From positions 186,001 through 250,000 of the forward strand of contig NZ_VEBF01000002.1 of the NCBI RefSeq assembly GCF_007676705.1: DNA of 64,000 bases, given 5' to 3'. Origin of the DNA: Paenibacillus xylanexedens (GTDB lineage: Bacteria; Bacillota; Bacilli; Paenibacillales; Paenibacillaceae). Both the position numbers and the translations under genes were made by a program. How positions within the stretch are numbered: the stretch's first letter is position 1; each line of letters begins with the position of its first letter. The notes below the pieces were generated by a model. It was not told the origin of the DNA and did not search any database. It saw only the letters and a program-made list of their open reading frames with translations. Positions 21,101 through 29,660 of the stretch are shown one piece after another.

Positions 21101-21672
21101 GCCTGTGGGTTCATGCCTTCCAATTTGGAATACAGGTTCAGAAGTAACAAAGCGTCAATAATTTCCCCCTGGTGGTTTCCATACCCATTTCCTTTTTTGG
21201 ATTCAATAAAGGTCTTAACGAGACCTAGCCTGCTTTTTAATTCCTCCACGATTTCTTTCTCGCCGGCAAACTGACGAATTTTCTCCAAGCGGAACAGTAA
21301 ATCACCCATTCGATCCCGGCTTTTGCTCTTTCCGCTTAATCCGTAAACTGCTGATTCAGGTCCGATACAGATCGTGAAACCATCTGTTCTCCACGAATTA
21401 CGTCTGGAATACTGAGATTCCAGATGAATGACAATAGCTCCTGCCCGGAAAAATATATCTCCATCATCTTTCTTGGCAAGCTTCATAAGTGCTTCCGTCG
21501 TATAGTAGACATAATGAGTGGAATTACCCATCATTTCAGGAAACTTGTCCGTTGTTCCGAGGACATAATCAATGATTTCCTGACTCCGATCCGTTTTAAG
21601 CGAGTAATCGTTCGAGCACATTTCAGCAAATTTCTCCACTAAAGTCTCTATTCCACGGTCTGCGGTAAGCAT
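18112..21672 (-). CDS. DUF4132 protein (YehI/MolR-like)
   Basis: 1186 residues. ATG 21672 is chosen because AAGGAGG lies 9 nt upstream; the 13 residues before it are leader. Most of the length (about 150-900) is alpha-helical and reads like HEAT/ARM-type scaffold repeats. The DUF4132 domain is near 980-1090 (WSADEWKALFVQNVIMQKFA, then GLIWGTYENGVLISTFRYMED). A Trp/Tyr-rich C-terminus follows. No membrane segment or catalytic motif is obvious. It is the largest product of the operon, comparable in length to E. coli YehI (about 1,200 residues). Such a size suits a platform for the other components. Function unknown. Confidence 0.87.
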   Translation of the reverse strand: MLTADRGIETLVEKFAEMCSNDYSLKTDRSQEIIDYVLGTTDKFPEMMGNSTHYVYYTTEALMKLAKKDDGDIFFRAGAIVIHLESQYSRRNSWRTDGFTICIGPESAVYGLSGKSKSRDRMGDLLFRLEKIRQFAGEKEIVEELKSRLGLVKTFIESKKGNGYGNHQGEIIDALLLLNLYSKLEGMNPQAEQVQLLSQNLHEVLQLVLVDDAEQLRPTLHKLIEPLVVCSVQSRSMQSVRDLDPEFLQQKRDQLIAEQYPNTSLNKKDQLSQNVFHQTMILLSSSLLYLININGGKERFLENKGETGQVLLEVINQLHEIYPFEVRMYLLSLDSRAKNVDNLFTGLLPIDEPYQLIELLNYELNMYTISWPNLQLAVASEPDRSRRAYKLLKNPYLKLMIHKIMGDRGLELPEAEGTIEEAVYAVLREPLDGGRSGLAIARYLEGKISLEEYWNDPNSRGLFNNLNRDKKRIQSLIAISFLPEDSEAMRRFVVMATYPDWTMDIVSDMYRSYAFSGEKLLQRYGQDPEVQHEKLLTSLISLNGMTDYRYNSMPKDEYRRIIQQNLEYALKQYKKLPTDTRVLVLEITFEQRQELPKKQLSEAIRAGLQDSSKKANGVALAEFNRIPDEELYSLIYRSEKKVGIKEMALTAIRSLENSKELYRDLLKDEKSDEWKSLIQILLDTADLSPEYAHAALADQADAKKLSRLSWLSLKDLPSLKRIEDNQPLDDRIKQYALVQSLDHTSGPNERLNELRDYVSEASLARFASELLQVWIQEGAPAKEKWVMYVSALFGDIQIVNILAPQIKEWTENSRGAIAADAVKVLAYLKDPSALMAIDKIKRGVKNRQVKGAAEEALQLAADNMGLTSEQLEDRLVTTLGFDEKGTMQLSYGERTFLIKVNGDLQVVVLNEETGKSVKSLPAPAQKDDAELAAQSKARFTQLKKDLKSMVSIQAQRLEESLSKQRLWSADEWKALFVQNVIMQKFAVGLIWGTYENGVLISTFRYMEDGTFNTVDEDEVDLPSDTQVGLVHPLELDQSTLEGWATQLEDYEIKQPFEQLNREIHQPEDEDKMKNEYDRLPESDFSPTAFPKALEKYGWIKGPAQDGGWYHEFYKEYGDLVAELQFSGTSITYYEGLDDITLDSLHFFKPSNKQYYYYGDNKSIALGNVPGRVFSETIYDILRATGR

Positions 21673-21691
21673 TACACATTCCTCCTTGAAT

Positions 21692-22915
21692 TTAAGTGAT
21701 GATCTCGCCAATCCAATCGGCGAGTTCGTTAGGCGTAATCGCTGCTACATGCGCTCCCATATTCGTTAACGTCTGTGCTGCGTGTTTGTTATAGACGGAA
21801 TCCCCGTTAAAATCGAGTGCCGTGAGAACCAGCAGCTTGCATCCTGCATCGATGATATCTTTACAAGCTTTGTACATCTGCGCAATCGGGTACCCTTCCT
21901 CCAGATCACTGACCAGAATAAAGATGGTTTTGCCCGGATTATCGATTAGCGTCTCGCCGTATCGCAACGCTTTGGTAATATGTGTCCCCCCGCCCAGCTG
22001 TACATTCATAAGTACATCTACAGGGTCTTCCAGTCTGTCGCTCAGATCAACAACCTGCGTATCAAATATGAATAATTGGGTGCGCAACGCATTCAAACGG
22101 TAGAAGATACTGGCCATCACCGAACTGTAGATGACTGAATCCAGCATACTGCCACTTTCGTCCACACCAATGATGATGTTCCACTTGTTATGCGGCTGTA
22201 TATTCCCATCGAAATACAGACGATCAATTACAAATCTGCGCTTGTTTTTATCGTAATTCTTAAGGTTCTTGGTGATGGTTCGTTTGAAATTCAGATTGCG
22301 CAAGGAACGCACTGAACTGGAGGTATAGCGACTGCGCTTGCCCATGATGCTGGCTCGGGTCTGAGACTCCAGCTTGCTGCGGAGCTCTTCAACCACAGTT
22401 CGCACGATCTCCTTGGCACTCTTTAACACATCACCTTTCATCCGACCTTTGAACTGCATAATGTTCTTGAGCAGATTCATGTTGGGTTCAAGGGATTCGA
22501 GCAGCTTTTTGTCCGTTAATAATTCTGTCAGCCCATAGCGGTCAAGCGCCTGCTTCTCCAATATTTCTACCGTTGGTTTCGGGAATAGGTCCCTGACCTT
22601 GTGCAACCATTTCGGTACAGTCAGGTTAGACGCACCGCGTCCGCCCTCTTTTCGGTAACCTTGTTCTTCACCGTATTCACGGTTATACAGATAACCCAGA
22701 ATCTCATCCATTTCCGTATATTGAAATTCATCCGACGTATATTGGTCTGTATTGCACAATCCTTCTTCAGCAGATTCACCCAGAATCAGACGCCACCGAT
22801 TCAAGGTTTCAACAGACTGTCGAGACTCTTGGTTGCTTCCATCCGGATTGGAAATCTCGTCCGTTTCTCTGGTTTCTTCCGTTATCCGATTCGCTTTATT
22901 CATATTAGCTTCCAT
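21692..22915 (-). CDS. vWA (CoxE-like) protein, YehP-like
   Basis: 407 residues, start ATG with AAGGAG 8 nt upstream, overlapping the DUF5682 stop by 16 nt. The first 230 residues are charged and helical. The von Willebrand A domain follows with a complete metal-ion-dependent adhesion site: Asp252, Ser254 and Ser256 (DESGS), Thr311 (GGGTHITKA) and Asp337 (LVSDLEEG). It should bind a divalent metal and a client acidic group. MoxR ATPases commonly act with vWA partners, and here the MoxR gene is two genes upstream, so a MoxR-vWA complex is likely. Cytoplasmic; no signal peptide. Confidence 0.9.
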   Translation of the reverse strand: MEANMNKANRITEETRETDEISNPDGSNQESRQSVETLNRWRLILGESAEEGLCNTDQYTSDEFQYTEMDEILGYLYNREYGEEQGYRKEGGRGASNLTVPKWLHKVRDLFPKPTVEILEKQALDRYGLTELLTDKKLLESLEPNMNLLKNIMQFKGRMKGDVLKSAKEIVRTVVEELRSKLESQTRASIMGKRSRYTSSSVRSLRNLNFKRTITKNLKNYDKNKRRFVIDRLYFDGNIQPHNKWNIIIGVDESGSMLDSVIYSSVMASIFYRLNALRTQLFIFDTQVVDLSDRLEDPVDVLMNVQLGGGTHITKALRYGETLIDNPGKTIFILVSDLEEGYPIAQMYKACKDIIDAGCKLLVLTALDFNGDSVYNKHAAQTLTNMGAHVAAITPNELADWIGEIIT

Positions 22916-25359
22916 GCGGCGAACTCCTTTCGAAGCGCTTCATCCCATGCTTTGGATTGAATGAGCATCTGCTCATCTACCGCAGGCCTTAACATCTCCT
23001 CCGGTTCAACCTGATGCAGACTTGCCACACGCTCAGCAATTAAACCCGTCTCCATTGGTGTAAAGTAGGTAAATGCCAGCCGCAATTCCGGTACCATACT
23101 GATGAAGTCGTCATATGAGAGCTGTTCAATCAGATAGTTCAACTCGGATAACAGCTGATCTTCATATAAAAAAGCGTCACGTGCTACAGAGAACACTCCC
23201 TGTAAAAAAAGTGCCGTTTGACGGGTCTGATCCGGTGTTCCACGGATATACCCGCTTGCGCGATCAACAATCTCTTCCCTGGGCCTGTCACCGAGTCCTG
23301 AGGAGATGGCCACACACACACCCTCCAGTTGAGCCGGAAGCTGGTGATCAGACAGAAGTTCGCTCAGGTGAATTCGGAATGTCTCATTCTGAAAACGCTC
23401 CTCTGATGACTCCGCGAGCATGGCTAGCAGCTTCAGCCCCTGAATAATGGCTTCATGTTCATCCGGATTGGCTCTGGAGAGCTGTAGCAGTTTGTCTACA
23501 GCGTTCCTGTAAGCTTCGGATACCAGATCAGGGAGATGTTTCTCGTCAGACAAACCCAAAAGTCTCTGGTGTTGATGAATTCGGTTCAAGACATGCAGAC
23601 TGTTACATAAGGATAGAAAATTCCCGTCGGTTCTCAGCGCTGAGCGGACCTGTTCATAGAGTTTCATCGCGGTATCTTGAAGTCCCATAAGCAGCGCTTG
23701 AAGCATGAGTCGGGCAAGTTCACCACTGTGATGATCCGGTATTTCCTGCATCTGTTCTTCCATTTTGCGTGTAGCCGCTCCGGCAAGCGTTCCGCCATAG
23801 AGAGAGTTCTCTATCAATCTGGCTTCAATGCGGGATGAGTACATATACACCCAGGTTTCGCGTACGAGATTCATGTCACGCTCTGCAATCCAGTCCGGCC
23901 CGGATTGTCGTTTGGCGAATTCCGGAACCAGATACATCATGCATTGAAACAATTGGCTTATTTGGCGGTGTTCCGGTTTCGCATACAGATCCAGTACTTT
24001 CTTGTGTTGTCCTGTTGTGCGAATCTGCAGTTTGTACCCTGTACAACGCGCCTTGAAATCCTCTACGATCGGAATACTGAATGAATTCGGAGCCACGCTT
24101 CCAATGACGTCTCCTGTCAATAACTGCTGTAACTCTTGCAGAGGTTTATCGGTCGCCAAGGTAAGCTCCCCCTTCACAAAGGAAGAGAGTGCTGCATCCA
24201 TCAACTCGTAGACGCCACCTTCCCGTTTACCCCGAAGTCCCGCAAGACCCTGAATCATGCTGTACGCCTCAATCGCATCGCTGGTTGATACATGTTCGTG
24301 ACCGTCCCGTAATTGGCGCATCAGTCGGGATAACAAGTCCAGAGCCGTTAGATTATACGGTGTACTCTTCTTGCGAGTGAGCTGGTTCCAGATCTGATCG
24401 TAATAATTCACATAAGGCATGCCGCTCGCATAACCATTGAGCCGATCTGCTTCAGCAAAGGTATAGACCATCGGGTACATCTGTTGATGAACCGCAGTTG
24501 GATCATCCGTATCTTTTGGATACGTCTCTTGTTCAACCAGAGGTTGATCCACCTGTTGTTTATCCATCTTCAGCCGTTCCAAGTCCGATTCATTTTTTTC
24601 AGACATCAACAGTCCATACGTATGAAATCCACCGGTAATGACCAGCACACGGTCATGTTCCTGTACCGCTTGTTTAATACGTTGTCTCATATGCGCTTCC
24701 CTTGCCAGATCACCTGTAGATTGTAATCGTTCCGTGGAATAGCACATTCGGGATAACGTACAATACGTGAATACACCCTGTACGAACTCCTGAGTGGATT
24801 TCTCCAGACCACCAATCTCAAACACTTTTTCCCACAATTCATCAAAACTGCGGCAGTTTGTTTTTTGGCACAACCGGCTAATGAACTCAGACCCTGCTAG
24901 CAAGGTTTCATCCTGGATGGAAATCTCCTTTTGGTCTGTCTGCCCGGACTTGGAAGCACGACTGGAGAAATGATGATAGTCCAGGTCAATAAACTTTGCC
25001 GGAATGTCCAGACGCGCTGCTTCTTTCAACGCGACATATTCAGGAGAATAACGAAGCATCGGATAATAGCAGGCTTCTCTCTCCATTTTACTCTCATAGG
25101 TATAGTACAGGCTGACAGGAGGTATGGTTGCCTCATCACTGAGCACTGAAATTAATGGATTACCGCTCTCCGGTCCTTCAATCAAAATGATATCCGGCTT
25201 GTACTCCCCAATTAATCGTAACAAGTGATACGAACATGCAGGGCTATGGTGTCTTATTGGATAATAGACGGTAGGGTTACTCAAGTTATATACCTGGGTC
25301 TCGAACAAGGACTGTAACTGATTCACATCAGCGTCTATTACTGCTGTTAACCGATCCAT
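22900..25359 (-). CDS. DUF5682 protein (YehM-like), TraB/ChaN-like N-terminus
   Basis: 819 residues, ATG with GAGGAG 7 nt upstream, overlapping the MoxR gene by 13 nt. The first 250 residues carry motifs that recall the TraB/ChaN/EreA (Tiki-like) fold: RHHSP at 36-40, IEGP at 60-63, DLDYHH at 125-130, a REAHMRQRI helix near 220 and ITGGFHTYGL at 241-250, where the final GxH equals the last metal or catalytic motif of those families. The remainder is helical, with no recognised motif. The family is uncharacterised; the fold assignment is my inference from motif spacing. In the operon it sits between the MoxR ATPase and the vWA protein. Confidence 0.85.
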   Translation of the reverse strand: MDRLTAVIDADVNQLQSLFETQVYNLSNPTVYYPIRHHSPACSYHLLRLIGEYKPDIILIEGPESGNPLISVLSDEATIPPVSLYYTYESKMEREACYYPMLRYSPEYVALKEAARLDIPAKFIDLDYHHFSSRASKSGQTDQKEISIQDETLLAGSEFISRLCQKTNCRSFDELWEKVFEIGGLEKSTQEFVQGVFTYCTLSRMCYSTERLQSTGDLAREAHMRQRIKQAVQEHDRVLVITGGFHTYGLLMSEKNESDLERLKMDKQQVDQPLVEQETYPKDTDDPTAVHQQMYPMVYTFAEADRLNGYASGMPYVNYYDQIWNQLTRKKSTPYNLTALDLLSRLMRQLRDGHEHVSTSDAIEAYSMIQGLAGLRGKREGGVYELMDAALSSFVKGELTLATDKPLQELQQLLTGDVIGSVAPNSFSIPIVEDFKARCTGYKLQIRTTGQHKKVLDLYAKPEHRQISQLFQCMMYLVPEFAKRQSGPDWIAERDMNLVRETWVYMYSSRIEARLIENSLYGGTLAGAATRKMEEQMQEIPDHHSGELARLMLQALLMGLQDTAMKLYEQVRSALRTDGNFLSLCNSLHVLNRIHQHQRLLGLSDEKHLPDLVSEAYRNAVDKLLQLSRANPDEHEAIIQGLKLLAMLAESSEERFQNETFRIHLSELLSDHQLPAQLEGVCVAISSGLGDRPREEIVDRASGYIRGTPDQTRQTALFLQGVFSVARDAFLYEDQLLSELNYLIEQLSYDDFISMVPELRLAFTYFTPMETGLIAERVASLHQVEPEEMLRPAVDEQMLIQSKAWDEALRKEFAAWKLI

Positions 25360-26453
25360 TTTCTCTCCTCATAATAGTCCTTCCACATTCCCTCTTCCCT
25401 GGAACGCTCTTTTACGACCTTGGAGAAGTAGGTTTTGAGAATGGACAGATCCTTGTCGTTTTCCTTTGCGATAGTCCCCAGCATGTTCTGCACCAACCGA
25501 TCCAGCGCAATAGCCTTATCTTCGTAATAATAAGAAGTCATCGCACTCTGGACATAGACAGACACTGCCTCTGCCGTGCTCATCGATGCTTGAGGAGTAT
25601 CCAGCTTATAACCTTCCCGTGTCATGCCGGTGCGCAGTTCCATGAATGTCGTAGCCAACAATTCAACCACATCCGAGTTAATGTCAATCTCAATTCCACT
25701 ATGTAATAACAGGTTTCGTGCCTGGGATTCAATAATTTCGGCTTCCATCTTGACGTTATGAATGGGCTTGATCGTTTCGAAATTGAACCGACGTTTCAAC
25801 GCACCACTCATTTCATTTACACCTTTATCCCGAATATTGGCTGTAGCAATCACGTTAAACCCCGGTTGGGCAAACAGTACACCGCCGTCCAATTCAGGAA
25901 TGCTCATGACCTTGTCACTGAGAATACTGATCAGACTATCCTGAGCTTCAGCGGGACAACGTGTAATCTCTTCAAAACGGGTAAGAATGCCTTTCTTCAT
26001 TCCGTTATATAACGGCGATGGTACAAGCGCAGCTTCCGAAGGGCCTTTGTCGAGCAGCATGGCATAATTCCATGAGTACTTGATCATATCTTCCGTTGTG
26101 CCTGCCGTACCTTGAATCGTATTCAGACTGGTTCCGGAGATCGCTGCGGTCAGCAGTTCACTAAGCATGGTTTTGGCTGTCCCGGGTTCTCCCACAAGCA
26201 TTAAACCCCGATTGCCTGCCAGAGTGACCACTGCACGTTCAATCAGCACATCATTGCCATAAAATTTGCGGGTAATTGGGATCTCTTCTCCATTCAAAAT
26301 GGCAGGCTTATCCCTGCCAATAATGAAATCGCGCACATAGGCGGGAGATAACAGCCAGTTGGGGGGCCGTTTCCCCTGATCCTCCTCTCGCAGTGCACGT
26401 AATTCTGCCTCGTATAATATCTCGGCGGGTGGTTTAAGCATCTCCATCGTCAA
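25347..26453 (-). CDS. MoxR-type AAA+ ATPase (YehL-like)
   Basis: 368 residues from TTG 26453, 5 nt after AGAGGAG; ATG 26447 is an alternative. AAA+ motifs: Walker A GEPGTAKT (88-95), sensor-1 VIATANIRD (201-209) and arginine finger ALKRRF (218-223). The Walker B position reads ILTRFEEITR (156-165), with Phe where MoxR proteins usually have the metal-binding Asp and with two Glu, a feature worth testing. First gene of the operon, hence the probable engine that remodels a target through the vWA and DUF5682 partners. The family is distinct from RavA and from classic MoxR of methanol oxidation. Confidence 0.9.
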   Translation of the reverse strand: MTMEMLKPPAEILYEAELRALREEDQGKRPPNWLLSPAYVRDFIIGRDKPAILNGEEIPITRKFYGNDVLIERAVVTLAGNRGLMLVGEPGTAKTMLSELLTAAISGTSLNTIQGTAGTTEDMIKYSWNYAMLLDKGPSEAALVPSPLYNGMKKGILTRFEEITRCPAEAQDSLISILSDKVMSIPELDGGVLFAQPGFNVIATANIRDKGVNEMSGALKRRFNFETIKPIHNVKMEAEIIESQARNLLLHSGIEIDINSDVVELLATTFMELRTGMTREGYKLDTPQASMSTAEAVSVYVQSAMTSYYYEDKAIALDRLVQNMLGTIAKENDKDLSILKTYFSKVVKERSREEGMWKDYYEERKWIG

Positions 26454-26866
26454 GGTGTCTCCTCTCACATAAACAGATCGTATGTTCTTATTCCTATCAT
26501 TTTATCACAGCACTCCAACAACTACCCGGTAAAACGGTAAAAATGGTTGAAACGTCCTTCTTATCAGCACTTTTCCTAAGTCCATGGACATAGCCTCTAG
26601 CACAAATATGAAGGTGAAATATTGATAGAGTCGTGCCCACACTCTGGTTTCGGCACCGAATAAGTACGCTTATTGCAAATGTGTTCGTATTGTAGGCCAT
26701 ATGACCTTATGATTCATTACACTTCCCGTATTGTGTTTCAACCAAATGAAGCCGAACATTACAAAGAAGACACAGGCCAGCAACCTGTGTCTTCTTATAT
26801 GCTTAACTTACGGCCAACTTTCTAAGAATTGTGATCGGATATAACTCATCTCTCAGATGTCCCTGA
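26454..26866. other. Intergenic region upstream of the MoxR operon
   Basis: No convincing gene in 413 bases. It must hold the operon promoter, but I could not pick a clear -35/-10 pair. On the minus strand a tandem TTTTACCG-type repeat lies about 75-95 nt before the start (plus-strand GGTAAAACGGTAAAA, around 26527-26541) and could be a regulator site. The aldo/keto reductase terminator occupies 26764-26796. Confidence 0.5.
26764..26796 (-). terminator. Terminator of the aldo/keto reductase gene
   Basis: A perfect 13-bp stem (AAGAAGACACAGG with CCTGTGTCTTCTT) with a 7-nt loop. On the minus strand TTCTTTG follows. It is about 70 nt past the stop at 26867. Confidence 0.78.
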
Positions 26867-27844
26867 TTACATTCTGCGCCCACATGAAGCCGAATACAGT
26901 TCATACCACTCATATCGGGTAAGCTCAACCTTCGTCGCATCACGACATGCAAGAATACGTTCTGGCCGAATCGAACCAATCACGGGTTGAATGCCTGCCG
27001 GATGCTTCATTAACCAAGCCAGTACGATGGATTCGGATGTAACACCACGTTCCTTGGCCATTCGATCAACCAATTGAGCCGTAAGCTCAATCTCCGGACG
27101 TTGTCCCTCTACGATCCTGCCAGTAAATCTACCTTGCGCAAGTGGACCCCAAGCTTGAAGTTGAATATGTTCTGCCTGACAATATTCCATCGTGCCATAA
27201 GGGAATACGTTGTCTCTGGCTTGAGGTCGATTCACCGTCAGTCCAGCTTCTACGAATCCGATTTTGTCCAAACTCATCTCCAACTGATTCACAATCAGAG
27301 GTACTCTACTATGGAGCTGAAGAAGGCGAATCTGTTCAGAACCCATGTTGGACACACCAAAATGACGCACTTTACCGGATTGATGAAGCTCAGCCAGTGC
27401 TTCCCCAATCTCTTGCGGATGGGCGAGCGGATCAGGACGGTGTAGCAGCAAAATATCCAGATAATCGATGCCGAGCCGTTCCAAGATACCGTCCACACTC
27501 GCCAGGATATGTGCACCTGAGGTGTCATAACGTTGTGGTCCTTCATCATCACCCACAAGACGTATACCACACTTCGACTGTATAATGATCTGTTCCCGCA
27601 AACCTGAAGTTTCGGATAAAACTCGGCCCAATACATGCTCTGCCTTACCACGTGTGTATATATCCGCCAGGTCAAAGTGATTAATGCCTATTTCGATCGC
27701 TGCTTCTACCGCCCGATGACCCTCCGTCACAAGATCTGAAGTTATGGGCAGGCCGTCCCATTCACCCCCAAACCGCATACAGCCAAGAACAATTCGACTT
27801 GCGGGAATCTGGTGATGATGCAAGGGAAGTTGTGCGTATGACAT
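26867..27844 (-). CDS. Aldo/keto reductase (YdhF-like)
   Basis: 325 residues from ATG 27844, 9 nt after GAGGTG. The full catalytic tetrad is visible: Asp58 and Tyr63 (FDLADIY), Lys91 (QSKCGIR) and His135 (LLLHRPDPL). The NADPH site GSIRPERI is near the C-terminus. The VLGCMRFGGEW opening and LHRPDPL wording match the YdhF/YcsN group of cytosolic oxidoreductases, whose physiological substrates are unclear. It is a single-gene unit with its own terminator, divergent from the P450 gene. Confidence 0.9.
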   Translation of the reverse strand: MSYAQLPLHHHQIPASRIVLGCMRFGGEWDGLPITSDLVTEGHRAVEAAIEIGINHFDLADIYTRGKAEHVLGRVLSETSGLREQIIIQSKCGIRLVGDDEGPQRYDTSGAHILASVDGILERLGIDYLDILLLHRPDPLAHPQEIGEALAELHQSGKVRHFGVSNMGSEQIRLLQLHSRVPLIVNQLEMSLDKIGFVEAGLTVNRPQARDNVFPYGTMEYCQAEHIQLQAWGPLAQGRFTGRIVEGQRPEIELTAQLVDRMAKERGVTSESIVLAWLMKHPAGIQPVIGSIRPERILACRDATKVELTRYEWYELYSASCGRRM

Positions 27845-28068
27845 GTCAGTATTCACCTCGTTTTCATATTAATCCAAGCGCATTTTAGAATTCTTCCTGT
27901 TATTTTCTTGGATCTTCCTGTGTTTTCCTGCTTTTGTTGGCAATTCATAAATACACCCGCATCATGACGCAAGCCCATCTCCAAATCAAAACAAGGTTTC
28001 AAAGCGATACGTATTGAATATATAGAGGGTGCAAGTATTATGCAGGAATATGAGAGGAGATTTTGCAT

Positions 28069-29268
28069 TTGAACCCGAATGAACCCAACGAGTCCTCAAA
28101 GCCAGCGTTTTTCACGAAAGAATTCACACACAACCCTTACCCGGTATATGAAAAGTTAAGAAACGAGGAGCCTGTTTTCAGAGTCATGTTTCCTCACGGG
28201 GAGTTTGGCTGGATCATTACCCGATACGAGGATGCAGTCCAGATCCTGAAAGATCCTCGCTTCACTAAGGATATCGCCAAACGTTATGGACCAGAAAATC
28301 AAAGTATCTTTGTCAATAACATGCTGTTTTCCGATCCACCAGATCATCGCCGTCTGCGCGGACTTGTACAGAAAGCGTTCACCCCTAAGATGATTGCAGA
28401 CATGAGAAGCCATATTCAAGAAATCGCGGATAATCTACTGGACAACCTTGCGTCCCAAGAGAAAATGAATCTGATTGACGACTTTGCTTTTCCATTGCCG
28501 ATCATCGTCATTAGTGAGATACTCGGCGTGCCGCTGGAAGATCAGGACAAGTTCCGCATGTGGTCCAATTCCATCATTGATGCATCCAGCTCGGAACATG
28601 CCGAGATGTTTGAACAGCATGCCAGGGAATTCACCGAATACCTCAATGCCTGGTTCGCCAAAGTACGCAAAAATCCGGGGAACGACCTGATCAGTCAGCT
28701 CGTAACAGCAGAAGATTCCGGGCAACAACTGTCTGAAAATGAATTGCTTGGCGTAGTCTCCTTGTTAATCATCGCGGGCCACGAAACGACGGTTAATCTC
28801 ATCGGCAATGGAATTCTTGCCCTGCTGGAGCATCCGGAGCAACGCGAACTGCTCATTAAGCAGCCCGAACTTATTCACAACGCCATTGAGGAGATGCTGC
28901 GATACAACGGACCAGTGGAGTTTAGCACTTCTCGTTGGGCTTTGGAAGATATCGAATTCCGTGGACAGCATATTGCTCAAGGTGAACTTGTTATCGTTGC
29001 GCTTGACTCCGCTAACCGGGATGAGGAGCAGTTCAAAGATCCTGATGTCTTTGATATTACCCGCGAGAAGAGTTCGCATCTGGCATTTGGCACAGGCATT
29101 CATCTCTGCCTCGGAGCGCCGCTTGCTCGTCTGGAAGGTGAGATTGCGGTCAGCACACTGCTGAATCGTTTTCCAAATATGCAGCTACAGGCTGACGTAA
29201 ATGAACTCGAATGGAGACCAGGCATGATAGTTCGTGGTGTCAAGGAAATCCCGGTTCAACTTAAATAA
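28069..29268 (+). CDS. Cytochrome P450 (CYP107/CYP109-like)
   Basis: 399 residues. TTG 28069 is preferred, 9 nt after AGAGGAG; TTG 28063 is only 3 nt away from it. Hallmarks: I-helix AGHET (236-240), ExxR at Glu275-Arg278, and the heme loop FGTGIHLCLG with Cys347. It is soluble and of class I type, so it needs separate ferredoxin and reductase partners, none of which is encoded nearby. Closest in style to bacillary CYP107/CYP109 fatty acid or terpenoid hydroxylases; the substrate cannot be predicted. The next gene starts 36 nt later and may be cotranscribed. Confidence 0.92.
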   Translation: MNPNEPNESSKPAFFTKEFTHNPYPVYEKLRNEEPVFRVMFPHGEFGWIITRYEDAVQILKDPRFTKDIAKRYGPENQSIFVNNMLFSDPPDHRRLRGLVQKAFTPKMIADMRSHIQEIADNLLDNLASQEKMNLIDDFAFPLPIIVISEILGVPLEDQDKFRMWSNSIIDASSSEHAEMFEQHAREFTEYLNAWFAKVRKNPGNDLISQLVTAEDSGQQLSENELLGVVSLLIIAGHETTVNLIGNGILALLEHPEQRELLIKQPELIHNAIEEMLRYNGPVEFSTSRWALEDIEFRGQHIAQGELVIVALDSANRDEEQFKDPDVFDITREKSSHLAFGTGIHLCLGAPLARLEGEIAVSTLLNRFPNMQLQADVNELEWRPGMIVRGVKEIPVQLK

Positions 29269-29304
29269 TGGCTATGAATAATTGAAAGTGAGGCACATTA
29301 CATC

Positions 29305-29646
29305 ATGGAAATGAACACCTTGGTATGGATCGTTTTTTTGCTTCTAATCCTTGTGTTACTGTTCAGAGTCACGAGCCTGCAACGTCAACTGAATGAATTG
29401 AAAAGAGATGTGGAGCGTCTGGAGAATGGTTCAACTGCAAGCGCACGCTCCGACTTCAAGTACACCTTGTCGCCGAAGGAAGCATCCCCTTCCTACGCAA
29501 GTCCAACAGAGCCTTCTGATCTCGATCAGGAGCTGCTTGCACTTATACAACAAGGGAAAAAAATTATGGCGATCAAACGACTGCGTGAAGCCCGAGGTCT
29601 CTCGTTGAAGGAAGCCAAAGACTATGTTGATTCTCTGGATCGGTAA
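29305..29646 (+). CDS. Membrane-anchored protein with L7/L12 C-terminal-like domain
   Basis: 113 residues: an N-terminal transmembrane helix (about 5-23, LVWIVFLLLILVLLF), a short coiled-coil stretch (QLNELKRDVERLE), a Ser/Pro-rich linker and a C-terminal domain (75-113, LLALIQQGKKIMAIKRLREA then GLSLKEAKDYVDSL) resembling the C-terminal domain of ribosomal protein L7/L12. Proteins of this kind are common in Firmicutes with unknown role; they are not ribosomal. Start ATG is preceded by GTGAGG. It follows the P450 gene by 36 nt and is followed by a long hairpin. Confidence 0.78.
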   Translation: MEMNTLVWIVFLLLILVLLFRVTSLQRQLNELKRDVERLENGSTASARSDFKYTLSPKEASPSYASPTEPSDLDQELLALIQQGKKIMAIKRLREARGLSLKEAKDYVDSLDR

Positions 29647-29660
29647 TATACAACTCACAT

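Noticed and set aside
16010..26453. Calling the MoxR operon a known anti-phage system.
   Set aside because: No defence effector such as a nuclease or toxin domain is visible and no neighbouring defence genes are present; function is left open.
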